DNA from: Bolinopsis microptera
Taxonomy: Eukaryota > Ctenophora > Tentaculata > Lobata > Bolinopsidae
DNA length: 64,000 nucleotides
Assembly (NCBI RefSeq): GCF_026151205.1
Contig: NC_087082.1
Coordinates: forward strand, 18,073,401 to 18,137,400
Direction of reading: 5' to 3'
A program made the translations under genes and the position numbers. The stretch's first letter is position 1, and every line of letters starts with the position of its first letter. A model generated the notes under the pieces. That model saw only the letters and a program-made list of their open reading frames with translations, did not search any database and was not told the DNA's origin. Shown here piece by piece: positions 42,916-54,500 of the stretch.

Positions 42916-45540
42916 TTGATTAAAGGTTTAAAGTCCTCGATACTATTTGAACCTACACTTACTTACCACTCCCTGGGGATAGAGGAGGACTACCTTGCTA
43001 CGAAGGAAGTCACCACTGCCGAGCCTAGCACCACCAAGCTCAAGTCACCGCTATCTGAATCGCCAGATATGAAGCCGTTGGATGTGCAACTCGACCAACC
43101 GGTGATTCCGCTACACGAGATAGACAATACTGCTGCCGAATCACTGCCCCTAAGAATATCAAGCTGCAGTCAGAAAAGCGAAGATACGCAGAAACAGACA
43201 ACTAAAGCAACCCCGGACGACACCAGCCACAATGAGTCCTTCGCCGATGAAGAAGTGGACCACACTGATCCCAGTCTCGACAAGGGCTCCTCAATCACTC
43301 TGAAATACATCACCCTTGATCTCCTGAAGAGAGCAGCCAATTCTAACAAGAAGTCTTCACTGTCCACTTTGATGACATCTCTCGGACTCAAGGGTAGCAA
43401 CAATGTCTCTCTCAACAAAAAGAAACTCTGTGACCTACTCGAAACTTGTGAGTCTACAGGAAGCAAGAACACGGTGAAATTACTCACTCATCTCATCAAT
43501 AAACTCGAAGAAACAGTGATCAGAATGGAACTCCTTGCCAATTATCTTCCCTTGAGCCTTTCAGCCCAAGAAAGAAAAAAGGCTCTGATCTCGTTTTGTA
43601 GTAATCAGTGTAGTGGCAACAGTAACGCGATTAGACTAGTTTTCGAAAATCCAGGTGAGGATGATCAGAGTAATTCAACCCGCAACATCTTACAGTTGCA
43701 CAACACACCGTCTCTCCGTGACCAACCGAGCCCACACAATTCGGGCGACTACGTAACCCCTGATGGACCTCTGTCTGGTAACACTGATACCAAATTTCAA
43801 TTTGGTACCCCCAAGGATCAATCTTGCACTAGAAGTGCGAAGAAGAAAAAAAAGGGAAAGTCGCACAGAAAGAAAAAGGAAAAAAAGGGTAGCAACAACA
43901 CCTCCCCTCGCGTCCCCCTTGGTCCTCATCAGAATTCTTTAGTCGCACCTGATACCGGGAGCCTATTATCCGCTAACGGGCCAACCACTGAAATTAACGA
44001 CGACATGGAAACTGCGGGCGATATGCCCCTCAAGGGTCACCTAATAAGTACCGAATGCAGTCAATGCTCTGAGTTAAAGGCGGCGGTGACAGTGCTACAA
44101 GACAGTATTATTACGCTTAAAGAAGAGATACTGCAACAAAAGGCAATCTCTGACCTGATCATCTCGTCACCTACTGCCTCAGACAAAAAGCTGGAAGTCT
44201 TAGTCGCGAAAAAGCTCAGTCCGATTGAAGACAAAGTGAACCAACTAAGAGCTGACCTCAACCTACTTAGAGAGGCAGTAGATGAACAGAACAATACTCT
44301 GAACCAAGTGGCCAACACGCGGACTCAGTCCTCTCCAGACTTAAGAGCTGAGCTTGCTAACTGCTTCAACAAGTTGGAAGCAACGAATATCGCTAATAGA
44401 AGGCAGTTCGAAACACTTGAGCTAGGCCAAGACAATCTGAAGAAAGCAGTCAAGAGTGTGGCAAACACTGCTAAGAACCAGTCACAAGCCACAGCTGAAG
44501 AGCTAAAGGGTGAGCTCAATCTAGCCTTTCAGTCATTTGAAACTGTAAGTTCCTCAAATAGGACCCGAATCGAGGCACTTGAAGTAAACCATGAGAGTCT
44601 GACGCAGGCCCTCACCAGTTCACCACAGCCTCCGGCGAACCACAAGCCCGCCCAGCGTGACACACCGGCCTCTGTCGATGATACGAACAGGGAAAGCGAA
44701 CAGGGTATCCTGTGGTCCAAGATCGTTGAGAATGGAGGCTCCGAGACGTTCACTACATCGAACAAGAAGAACAGCAAAAACCACAAAGAGAATGTACCTG
44801 TACCAGCAACCAGACAGGACAACCGCAGTGAGTCAAAACATTCAGAGACCACCGCATCCGAGGCACAACCTAATCAACCGAGTCGTGAAGCCAAGGAGAG
44901 TAGAAACAAATCTTCCAGGCGAATAAGGGAAAGTTACAGACAGCACACTGTTCTTCTGATCCACGATAGTAACTTTGATCACTTCAACCCTAAGCTGTTC
45001 AATAGTCAATTCAATGTACACTGCCTCAGGTTTGACAGCTATGAGGATACGACTAAAAAAACAAAGCTATTGAACAGCACCATCAAACGACTCAAGCCCG
45101 AATGCATATATGTTCACACGGGGATAAATGACCTTCTCAAAAAGAAATCTGGTCTCGTGAGTATCGTTGAGGAGTTCTCCGAGCACCTGATGAACACAAC
45201 CAAAGCCCAAATATGCTTCTCAGGACTGATTCCATCGAGCAACGATAAAGCCCTCAATGAGAGAATCAGCATAGTCAACAAAGATGTTGAAGACTATGTG
45301 AGCTGGCTCCACAAACACAAGCCGGTTGCAAAAGATAGGATCTTTACATTCCAAAATAACAGCATCGGTGACCAAAACTTGTACACAAGTAACGAAGGGT
45401 TCAAGCTGAGAGAACGAGGTCAAAAAATGCTGTGGGTGCGCCTCCGTGAAGGAATGAGGAAAACAATGCGCTTACCTCGAGTAAGCTACCAACCAAAGGA
45501 CAGATCCAGACGCAGCACGAACAGGTTTAGAGATGAATAG
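42916..45540 (+). CDS. LINE ORF1: coiled-coil protein with SGNH-esterase-like C-terminus
   Basis: Non-LTR retrotransposon ORF1 protein, an RNA-binding chaperone in related elements. The open frame begins without a Met; the first in-frame ATG is 43069 (823 aa), so either translation starts there or the 5' end is truncated. A Lys-rich patch (KKKKKGKSHRKKKEKKG, about 43840-43890) is followed by a CSQCSEL motif and long heptad-like coiled coil (about 44060-44620). The last 200 aa look like an SGNH/GDSL hydrolase as found in CR1/L2-group ORF1: HTVLLIHDSNFDHFNP (Asp-Ser block), YVHTGINDLLKKK (GxND block) and a C-terminal region without an obvious D-x-x-H. It ends in TAG inside the start of ORF2 (8-base overlap). 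Confidence 0.8.
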   Translation: MIKGLKSSILFEPTLTYHSLGIEEDYLATKEVTTAEPSTTKLKSPLSESPDMKPLDVQLDQPVIPLHEIDNTAAESLPLRISSCSQKSEDTQKQTTKATPDDTSHNESFADEEVDHTDPSLDKGSSITLKYITLDLLKRAANSNKKSSLSTLMTSLGLKGSNNVSLNKKKLCDLLETCESTGSKNTVKLLTHLINKLEETVIRMELLANYLPLSLSAQERKKALISFCSNQCSGNSNAIRLVFENPGEDDQSNSTRNILQLHNTPSLRDQPSPHNSGDYVTPDGPLSGNTDTKFQFGTPKDQSCTRSAKKKKKGKSHRKKKEKKGSNNTSPRVPLGPHQNSLVAPDTGSLLSANGPTTEINDDMETAGDMPLKGHLISTECSQCSELKAAVTVLQDSIITLKEEILQQKAISDLIISSPTASDKKLEVLVAKKLSPIEDKVNQLRADLNLLREAVDEQNNTLNQVANTRTQSSPDLRAELANCFNKLEATNIANRRQFETLELGQDNLKKAVKSVANTAKNQSQATAEELKGELNLAFQSFETVSSSNRTRIEALEVNHESLTQALTSSPQPPANHKPAQRDTPASVDDTNRESEQGILWSKIVENGGSETFTTSNKKNSKNHKENVPVPATRQDNRSESKHSETTASEAQPNQPSREAKESRNKSSRRIRESYRQHTVLLIHDSNFDHFNPKLFNSQFNVHCLRFDSYEDTTKKTKLLNSTIKRLKPECIYVHTGINDLLKKKSGLVSIVEEFSEHLMNTTKAQICFSGLIPSSNDKALNERISIVNKDVEDYVSWLHKHKPVAKDRIFTFQNNSIGDQNLYTSNEGFKLRERGQKMLWVRLREGMRKTMRLPRVSYQPKDRSRRSTNRFRDE

Positions 45541-48500
45541 CCCCCCTAAGATGAGACACTCACTCAAACTCATGAGCTGGAACATCAACCACCAGCGTGA
45601 CAAATTTGAGGGTGTCAAATTCGAAATTGACGAGGTCCAGAAGCTCATAGCTGGCCACGATATCGTCTGCCTACAAGAAACTAAAGGACAGGTTTCTATG
45701 CGGGAATTCAAATGCTTCAACGCCAACAGATCGGATAGCAACTCAGGTGGCGTGTGCACAGCGATCCGGAAGCACTTGGCTGCAGGAGTAGTCAGAGTTC
45801 ATTTTTCCAAATGCGACGACATACTCATCGTAAAGCTTAAAGCCAAATACTTCAACCTTGACAAAGATCTGAATCTTATCAATGTGTACGACTCGCCAGC
45901 TCATGGCTCATACAAGAAACGAATGCGTTCCAAAATGGAACAATATACAACCACTTGTGAGCACTTAGAAGAGTGTCTATCAAATATCCCCGACTCCGAA
46001 GATGCTGCCATACTTGGTGACATGAACGCGCGGACCGGCACATTGAACGACTTCCTTATACCATGCGAGTCTAGGGACCTTCAAGTTGAACTCGATCCTC
46101 CCCAGCATTCTATATCTCCTACTGAGGTAGCCTCTAGAAACAACCAAGATCGGATTCTCAACTCCAACGGCAAACCCTTCATTGAGCTACTTCAGACAAC
46201 TGGAATGATAATCCTAAACGGAAGGACAATTGGGGACATATTTGGCAGTCCAACTTGCATTCAAAGAAATGGAGTAAGTACGGTCGACTACATTTGCGTG
46301 TCCCACAGCCTCCTTCATCGGGCAAGGTTCTTCAAAGTTGGTGACCTCACCCCTTATTCTGACCACAGACCAATATCCACCACTTTAACCACTAACATAA
46401 GGAACATTGTGATGGCTGGCGACATCTCGAACGAAATGGAGCTCAAATTCGCATCGATCCCGAAGCCATTCAAGTGGACCAAAGATGCCTGCTCTGGACT
46501 TGGTACCACAGAAAAATTCAAGTCAGCCCAGAACACCGCTCAATTCAAAGAAAAAGTTGATTCTCTTCTTCAAACTGATATTTCCTCCCCTGACGACATT
46601 CGCAGTTTCAATAAAATTGTGATTGCCACCTTTACTAACCTGGCAAGTCAAGTTACCACCCAGAAAAGTGGAAAGCCCAGTACTAACAAAAACAAATGGT
46701 TTGATTGGAGTTGTAGGCATGCTAAACGATTAGTCTGTAGAGACGAAAGAGCCAAGAATAACACCCACATCGATCCTATGTTCGTGGAATCCAACCGAGC
46801 AAGATTTTACCTCCGTAAGAAAGAATACAGGGCACAAACACGAGCTAGAAAGGGAGCTTACCTATACAAACTTAACGAGAAAATCAACCTCAGCAACAAC
46901 ATCAACTGGGCTGCTTTAAAAGACCTCTCGTCCGCTTGCAAGGACCCCGATACATTCGACATGTATGACCTGATCGCATTTCACAAGTTCTTCAACGACC
47001 TATACAATCAGAAGTGCAAGGACCCCTCGCACGGTGGACTACAAACGAACACTTCGACCAACGAAGCTGGTGAACAGGGAACCGAGTACCACCTCGAGCC
47101 ATCAGTCGAACTTGAAAAACTCAACACAGAGTTTACTATCCAAGAACTGGAGAAAGTCACCAATAAGCTCCAGAATAACAAAAGCGTTTCATGTGATCTT
47201 ATCTCCAACGAGATGCTCAAGAGCTCCAAACTCGGTCTCCAAAAAGTCCTTCTGAAACTATTCAATGGTTGCCTAACGCAAGGAATCTACCCCTGGAACT
47301 GCTCAATAACTACCCCCCTACACAAAAAGGGGGACAAGCAGAACCCCGATAACTATAGAGCAATCACAGTCGGAAGTTGCCTTGGAAAACTCTTTGCATC
47401 CCTCCTCCTTGATAGGCTGATCGAATTCCGTAAAGTCGTCTGTCCCGACTTCCCTCACCAACTCGGATTCAGAGCTGGTGCCCAGTGCTCTGACCATATC
47501 CTGACCCTTACAACGATCATCGAGAAGTATACAAAGAAGCTGAAGAAGAAAATATTCGCTTGCTTCGTGGACTATCGTAAGGCGTTCGACACAGTCTGCA
47601 GGGAGGCTCTCATGTACAAACTCAGTAGACTTGGTATCGGAGGAAGCTTCTTCTCTTGCCTCCAGAACATGTACAGCAACTCAGTTACCCGTATCAAACT
47701 GAGCAAGAAGCTGTCGGACACCATCGATGTCACCATTGGTACCGAACAGGGGCATCCAATGTCGCCGGAGCTCTTCAAGGTATACATTTATGACCTCTCC
47801 ATTAGACTAGCAGCTCTTGAGGACTTGTCAATTCCAGAACTGAACGGCTTCCCGGTCAGCCATCTTCTGTGGGCAGACGACCTGATACTCTTGGCACTCG
47901 ACGCCAAAAGCCTGCAGAAACAACTTGATTGCCTGCACGAATTTGCAAGTAAATGGGAACTGTCAATTAACATCGACAAAACCAAAATCATGGTATTCAA
48001 CTCGAGCTCTCGTTTGCTGAAGTGCTCCTACGGGTTCAAACTAGGGAACCTGGACATCTCATCGGCCAAATCTTACTGCTATCTAGGCATTCAATTCAGT
48101 CTCAACGGTTCATTTAAAGGTGCCATGAACGAACTGAGGAAAAAAGCACTAAGAGCATTTTTCTCGATCAGACGCATGGTCGACACTCGAGCATTAACAA
48201 CAAAAACCATGCTCAAGCTTATAGACAGCCTCGTTAAACCAGTCGCTACGTATGCCTGTCAGATATGGCTACCGTGTACAAAAATGGCAAAGGAGATGGC
48301 TTGCGCTGATGGTTCAAGACAGAACCTTGCCAGAGCTGCAACAAAGGACGCACTTGAGACAACACACCTGAAAATGCTGAAATGGGTGCTCGGCTTACAC
48401 AAGAAAGCTAACAACAATTTCTGTTACGGAGATACGGGCAGGTTACCATGGGCCCTGTCGGTACTACCACAATGCCTGAGATACTTCGACAGATTGTCTC

Positions 48501-49207
48501 AGACATCACCCGACGTGAGCAGCGTCAACTTTCTTGTACATCAGACATTCCAAGAGCAGAAGAATCTAAACCTCTCTTGGTATAAGACCTGGAACTCGAT
48601 CGCTCAGTCTGAATCCAAAGCGGCCAAATTCGCTCGATCCGACCAACACAGAGCAGAAGGAACGACCTCAACTGCACATGGAAATTTGGTTGATCACTTT
48701 GTAAAAGATTGGAGAACAGATTTAGCATCCCAAAAGAAAATGCAATTTTACTGCACTATCAAACAGGTATTCGGAGAGGAGCAGTATCTCAATCTAAAGA
48801 ATAGTCAATGTCGCATGCACATAGCAAAAATCCGCTCCAGTAGCCATGACCTTCTTATTGAGAGAGGGAGATACACAAAAGAAACTGGAACGTGGACGAG
48901 AGCCTGCAGATTCTGCTGCAACAAGGATAACGTTCAAGGCTTAGAATATCTCCCCTTTTTCGAAGGAACAATCATTGAAAATGAAGAACACTGCCTCACT
49001 GAATGTCCAATGTACCACTCAGCGAGACTCTCACTGTCGGAAAACCTTAAGAGTCTTTTGCTGCTCAAGGAATACGGAGCTATCATGAATTCTGCCCATG
49101 TGCAAGAACTGGGCAAATTCCTTTGCGACTGTCACCGCATCAGGAACCCGAAAAAGACGCCAATACCGCCTGTCACCCCATCAGGACTACCAACTCAACA
49201 GACATAA
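45533..49207 (+). CDS. LINE ORF2: endonuclease and reverse transcriptase, intact
   Basis: Uninterrupted frame, 1,224 aa. The N-terminal apurinic-like endonuclease shows MSWNIN (about residue 15), LQETKG, GDMNARTG and SDHRPIS (about residue 276), all key residues present. The reverse transcriptase has LHKKGDKQNPDNYRAIT, HQLGFRAGAQ, VDYRKAFDTV (motif A, about 680), EQGHPMSPELF (motif B) and LLWADDLILLA (motif C, about 782; ADD catalytic pair intact). The C-terminus has a CCHC-like cluster (CRFCCNKD...EHCLTECP, about 1127-1165). The combination with an esterase ORF1 points to the Jockey/CR1 group; clade not resolved. The ATG overlaps the ORF1 stop (ATGAATAG), suggesting termination-reinitiation. 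Intactness suggests recent activity. Confidence 0.92.
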   Translation: MNSPPKMRHSLKLMSWNINHQRDKFEGVKFEIDEVQKLIAGHDIVCLQETKGQVSMREFKCFNANRSDSNSGGVCTAIRKHLAAGVVRVHFSKCDDILIVKLKAKYFNLDKDLNLINVYDSPAHGSYKKRMRSKMEQYTTTCEHLEECLSNIPDSEDAAILGDMNARTGTLNDFLIPCESRDLQVELDPPQHSISPTEVASRNNQDRILNSNGKPFIELLQTTGMIILNGRTIGDIFGSPTCIQRNGVSTVDYICVSHSLLHRARFFKVGDLTPYSDHRPISTTLTTNIRNIVMAGDISNEMELKFASIPKPFKWTKDACSGLGTTEKFKSAQNTAQFKEKVDSLLQTDISSPDDIRSFNKIVIATFTNLASQVTTQKSGKPSTNKNKWFDWSCRHAKRLVCRDERAKNNTHIDPMFVESNRARFYLRKKEYRAQTRARKGAYLYKLNEKINLSNNINWAALKDLSSACKDPDTFDMYDLIAFHKFFNDLYNQKCKDPSHGGLQTNTSTNEAGEQGTEYHLEPSVELEKLNTEFTIQELEKVTNKLQNNKSVSCDLISNEMLKSSKLGLQKVLLKLFNGCLTQGIYPWNCSITTPLHKKGDKQNPDNYRAITVGSCLGKLFASLLLDRLIEFRKVVCPDFPHQLGFRAGAQCSDHILTLTTIIEKYTKKLKKKIFACFVDYRKAFDTVCREALMYKLSRLGIGGSFFSCLQNMYSNSVTRIKLSKKLSDTIDVTIGTEQGHPMSPELFKVYIYDLSIRLAALEDLSIPELNGFPVSHLLWADDLILLALDAKSLQKQLDCLHEFASKWELSINIDKTKIMVFNSSSRLLKCSYGFKLGNLDISSAKSYCYLGIQFSLNGSFKGAMNELRKKALRAFFSIRRMVDTRALTTKTMLKLIDSLVKPVATYACQIWLPCTKMAKEMACADGSRQNLARAATKDALETTHLKMLKWVLGLHKKANNNFCYGDTGRLPWALSVLPQCLRYFDRLSQTSPDVSSVNFLVHQTFQEQKNLNLSWYKTWNSIAQSESKAAKFARSDQHRAEGTTSTAHGNLVDHFVKDWRTDLASQKKMQFYCTIKQVFGEEQYLNLKNSQCRMHIAKIRSSSHDLLIERGRYTKETGTWTRACRFCCNKDNVQGLEYLPFFEGTIIENEEHCLTECPMYHSARLSLSENLKSLLLLKEYGAIMNSAHVQELGKFLCDCHRIRNPKKTPIPPVTPSGLPTQQT

Positions 49208-50809
49208 TACAGATCAACCATCATTATGCAGATTTCACGATCTGTTGTACGAGCATGGAACACTAGTGATTACTGTTTCCAGTACGTTGTGACTGTGAGT
49301 GGGAGGTCTGTTTGAGTATGAATGTGTCTTTTGTGGACTCGAATACTTATATCGCAGTTTAGTGACCATTGAAGTTGCCTTTTACTACTTCCTCTTATGT
49401 TAAATTATTATTTCAGCAATTATTTCTATTTCGGTTGTTTGTACGGGAGTTAAATTTTAAGTGATTTTGTTTTAAATTTTCATGATTCTTGAATCTCGAA
49501 TTTTACTTACTCTAGATATGTTATTCATTCATGTATAGTCGAGACGATGGTGTTAGTGCCATCTCCGACAACTTTACGTTTAATTCCGTTTTAATTCCGT
49601 TTAATTCCACTCAATTCTCACTATTTTCGAACGTTAAATAAAATGATTATCAATAATTTGTAAGGATTCGTATCAGGGGTGAGATATTAGTGAAGCACCA
49701 GTAACTCTTAGATAAAGTAACTAATAGTAATATCTCACCTGAAGCACAGATTTTTCGAATCTAGCAATGTCAGAGCGGGGTTCAGGTTTAGGGGACGTTT
49801 CTCCGGTGAACATTGAACATGGCCAGTCTCAATTTCTTATGTCGAATGGGGGAGGATGGTGGAGACTTGGAGCCTGTACACTGTACAGAGACTCCAATAT
49901 CACCTCAGGGGAGAATTTTAACCCTATTAAGCTATTAGTATTATGTCATGGGGGTGATTCGGAATTGAATCAGCGTCCGAAAATACATCGATTCAAGTAG
50001 GTTTCAACTGTCTTTTAGAGTGATTTAGCACACTCGGTTTATTTTATTTACCAGAAAAATAACAACTTTTTGTTAATTAATATTAGAAGTTTAATCAAAT
50101 AGTACAGTAAAACTTAAAATTGTAATTTACAAAACTTTCAGCTGAAAACGCACAAAACAAAAAATAAAACAGAAAAAATGGTTTTAGCGCAGTTTACATG
50201 TTTTACAAAATTGTAAGTTTATAACCAACTAAGACGCGCACCGAGTTGAACTTGTTTGTTGTCGACGGTCTTTGAAAAAACATTTTACGATTATATCAGT
50301 GCTTAAATAAAAAAAAGTACAGTTCTGACTTCTGTCTGTTAAACCAATCTGAATCACAAATAAAAAATAATTTGCCATCATAACATTAACACATATAATA
50401 ACACTAACAGGATTAATTCATTTTCAAAAAATTGTACCACTACCAGTACCAGGGTGACGACTAATGTTAGATTGCAATTGTTTTGGTTACCTCAGGCTTT
50501 TGTGTTCATGAGCTGCACAGGACCAATTGAATATAAGGCTAATGGCAAGCTGAGCGCTTGTATCACGTTGCGACCCCCACTGCCCACGGTCGTTTCACTA
50601 TTGTTCTGACGATACACTGATACAGGGGAAGCCGCGCACAACGTATGACAACTGAGCGCCGCTCAATATTGTTTTGAGAGTTTTATGATAAAAACTACCT
50701 CAAGAATAAAATTAGCTCCAACATTAAAACAAGAATAAAAATATGATCTATGATTTGAACCTTGCAGTTGCAAGTTGCAATCCCAGTTTATGTTTCACAG
50801 AGTCAATGC
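49208..50809. other. LINE 3' UTR and intergenic DNA
   Basis: TTTAATTCCG is repeated at 49578-49605. An imperfect inverted repeat GGTGAGATATTA..TAATATCTCACC is at about 49679-49740, with TGAAGCAC on both its arms, and may mark the LINE 3' end or another small element. The frame at 49767 has no recognisable motif. No exon seen between 50000 and 50800. Confidence 0.4.
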
Positions 50810-51539
50810 TCAAGGGTAAATTTGTTCAATGACTCTCAGACAAGGACTAAGATCAATCTTAGTGTGATATGAGCCAGTAGATGTGTTGCAGATCACTTCC
50901 TTCGCGTTTTCGTTCATTAAGACAAGGTCTTCGTTAATGCAAGTGACAACATATTTGTAGTCGTCGGATTCAGCAATTTCAACCTGAAAATAATATCCTT
51001 GACTCACTGAGTGTGGATAGAAAATGGACTAATCTGTAAGTCAAAGTGTAATCAATTCGAGAAGAAGAACATATTTATATTCAAGTTTTAAACTGAGCTT
51101 TGTACCTAATATTAGTATTACATCTGTATAAAACTGACCTTTTTCAAAAGTGTATTCGGAGGCGTACGAGGTGGTTTACAGCGTAGTTTGATCTTTAGGT
51201 TCGTCTCGTCAGTACTGAATTCAAATCCAGTCTCCAACTTGATCCTGATAGTGATATGATGGGCCTTTGAATAAATTCAAAATATAAGTTGCTTGGCACT
51301 GGCCTTGACGGCAAAAGAATTCATGATCAAATCATGTATAATCAAGACGAAATTTAAAATACGCCGTTGAATGGATCATTCAGGGAATTTCTAAGCTAGC
51401 GCAGTTCGAATGACTTAAAACCTGAAACTGTAATGACCACCGTCACAAAAGTAAACGTCCTCTAAACGATGTGAGATTGTGTAGGGACCCGATACTGCAG
51501 AGAAGTCTGGAAGGGATACTAAAATATCCTTGTTCCCTT
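50810..51539 (-). CDS. 3' terminal exons of the Ig-domain gene
   Basis: 51422-51539 encodes GNKDILVSLPDFSAVSGPYT then SHRLEDVYFCDGGHYSF, continuing in phase from 57046. 51139-51264 encodes ITIRIKLETGFEFSTDETN and KIKLRCKPPRTPP. 50810-50983 encodes VEIAESDDYKYVVTCINED, then EVICNTSTGSYHTKIDL, and stops after IEQIYP. Cys spacing suggests a further Ig-like or related beta-sandwich domain. The first join is uncertain; the second is in phase (0). Confidence 0.6.
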
Positions 51540-54500
51540 CTGAGAAAGATTTCATTATAGTTACAAAACACAATTAACTTAAATTCTGTAAAAAAACATA
51601 TGTACATGAACCGACTGTCTCTAAATTTGTTATGCGTTATTTTACTATATTATCAATTTATTTATAGTGTTGCCGCCAGCCGCAGCTATACTAGGCCTTC
51701 TGACTTCTGTTAATATTCTCGTAGAAGTTCAAACCGCGGAACCATACAAATTAAATTTCTTAAAAAATACCAATGAAAGTGAATTGTAACCGAAAAAGTA
51801 TAACAAAGTACAATAACAAACTGTAATAGCTCGCTTAGCTTGAACAATGGATACACATAGCTGTTACTCTAATCAGAGGCTGAAGATAATATCATTAATA
51901 ATACATAACATAAATAATACATAACACCTTCCCTTCGCAAATGAATTTACTTTCATGATAAAATCGAACAAAAGTTAAAATAATACGTGCGTGCTTCGCG
52001 CATTAAAATTACCTAAAATGCTCGTGGTGTTAAAAATCGTACACTAAAATCCCGTTTGGCGTCGCGCCCTACGTCGATAAATTCCTATTTATAAACAAAA
52101 TCCCTGGATTACACTGTCATAATAGCCCTAAATAATCTTTTTAAAAACTATTACTGTTTCTGAACTCCCTGGATTGTTTACAAATTCCATTAAAAACAAT
52201 TAAATGCTGTATAAAAAGTATAAAAGTGTACTACATGTGTGCCTAAAACATGTGCTTTACAAAACATAAAAAATGTGCTTTACAAAACGTAAACAATGTG
52301 CTTTACAATACATGCAAGAATCACGGGTTCACAAACCCGGTGTTAGCATTATACCTGATCTTAGGTTTTGAACTCAACCTCCCCGAGCGTCTAACTGGCT
52401 CCTGACTACTGATCTGAGTGTTTGGTTGTGTCGGTTGGTTACTAGTCACGACTGGCGATCCTTCTCTACTTGGACCCGGCTGCTGCCCCACTGTTATTAC
52501 AGGTTGCTCAATATTCCTCGGCTCAGTGTTTCTTTCCGGTATCTCAATTTGCTGCTTCTGTAACTCGATTACTGGCACTAACCGTTTCTTCATCGCCTCT
52601 ACATGTTTCTTTATGATCCTACCCTTGTAGTTCACATCATACCACAATGATTCTCCGTGTCTTTTTTCAATCGTTGCTGGTTCGTACTCTTTCCGAGTGT
52701 CAGGTCGAACCCATACTGTTTGTTTCTCCTCAAATACACGTTCGTTTCTTCTACTGTCAACAACTTTCTGTTCATTATCAACATTTAGTCTCTCCGCTTC
52801 CATCTGATCACTGGGTCTGAGGTGATGTAACTTAGATCGTAAAGTTCGTCCGTACATCATTACTGCTGGTGGTTGCTTAGTTACAGAGTGTGGAGTATTC
52901 CTATATGCCATTAGGAAGTTAGCGAGATTTAAATCTAAATCCTTAGACTTTTCGTACATCTTTTTCATCGCTGACTTAAAACTCTGGACAAACCGTTCGC
53001 AGCTTCCGTTACTCCTCGGGGAGTATGATGGGCACAAAACATGTCTTATCTGATTCTTCTTTAGGAAGTTCTTGAATTCTTCACTGATAAATTGCGGTCC
53101 GTTATCGCTGACTAGAACCCAAGGTACCCCTGTTCTTGAAAATACTCTTCTCATTGCTTTTATCGTAGCTGGCGCAGTAGTGTTATGAGACATCTTGATA
53201 ACTTCCGGCCATTTTGAGTAAGTATCGTACATCAGTAACCAATAGTTATTTTGGAATTCTCCAGCGAAGTCCACATGTACTCGTTGCCAGGGTCTTGTTG
53301 ATTTAACCCAGGGATGGTCGATGACTTTTGGTAACTTTTTCCCGTGTTTTTGGCAGGATGCACATGCTTTAACTAAAATCTCTATATCTTGGTCTATTCC
53401 TGGCCACCACACATAGCTTCTAGCCAGGCTTTTCATTCCAGTCATCCCTACATGTGTAAGGTGTAGCATCTTAAGAACCTCTGCTCTTAGTTTATGTGGA
53501 ATGATTACACGATTTCCCCATGTGATACATCTTTTTTCAGTCGTGAGTTGGTTCTTTCTGTCGTACATGGCTTTCATCTCCTTGTGATCTTTGTCTATCT
53601 TTTCCGGCCAGCCATCTACAATGTACATCGCTATCTTGCTCAGAATAATGTCTTTGGATGTCTCCCGGGCAACTTCTTTTGCATCTATCAGTGCGTCCTC
53701 CATGGTCAAAGAAAATGCCTCTTCACATTCGTTTGGCTCGTCCACATGAATGACTTTTTTCGGGAATCTGGACATTACATCAGCATTAGCATGCTCTTTT
53801 GTATTTCTGTATACTATGTTATAATCGTAATTTTGTAACAGCAGTGCATATCTGGATAATCTGTTCGCCGTCATCTCTGGAATGCCTCTCTTAGGTCCAA
53901 ATATATGTACTAACGGTTGGTGATCCGTCACTAGTTCAAAGTGTCTTCCATACAGATACATATGAAACCTTTTTATAGCCCAGACTATCCCTAAAGCTTC
54001 TTTGTCAATCTGGCTATATTTTTTCTCAGCATTCGATAATGTCCTTGAAATAAATTCAACCGGACGTTCATTTGTTCCATCATCATCTATGTGTGACAAT
54101 ACAGCTCCCAAACCCACGCTGCTTGCGTCTGTATCCAGCTTCAAACGTTTCAGCGGGTTGTAGAACGTCAATACTCTGTCAGAACAAAGTAATTTCTTTA
54201 ATTCTTCGAAGGCTTTCTGTTCAGTCTTTGTCCATCGCCATTCAACTTCAGTCTTTCTCAACTCGTCCAATGGAGCGATTATTGTCGACAAATCTGGTAG
54301 ATACTTGCGATAATACCCAACTGCTCCCAGAAATGCTACTAAATTTTTCACATTTTCAGGTGCCTGTACTTTTAACAGATCGTCTATCTTGCTGTTGACT
54401 GGTGACATACCATGCTTGTTCACCTTGTGTCCTAGATAAATCACTTCTTCATGCATCAGCTTAGATTTATTCAGTCTGCATCTGAAACCGTTTGCTTCCA

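Noticed and set aside
43170..49116. Many minus-strand frames of 60-107 codons across the LINE
   Set aside because: Shadows of the two LINE ORFs.
49767..50000. 77-codon plus-strand frame after the LINE
   Set aside because: No splice context, homology pattern or codon signal; probably chance.
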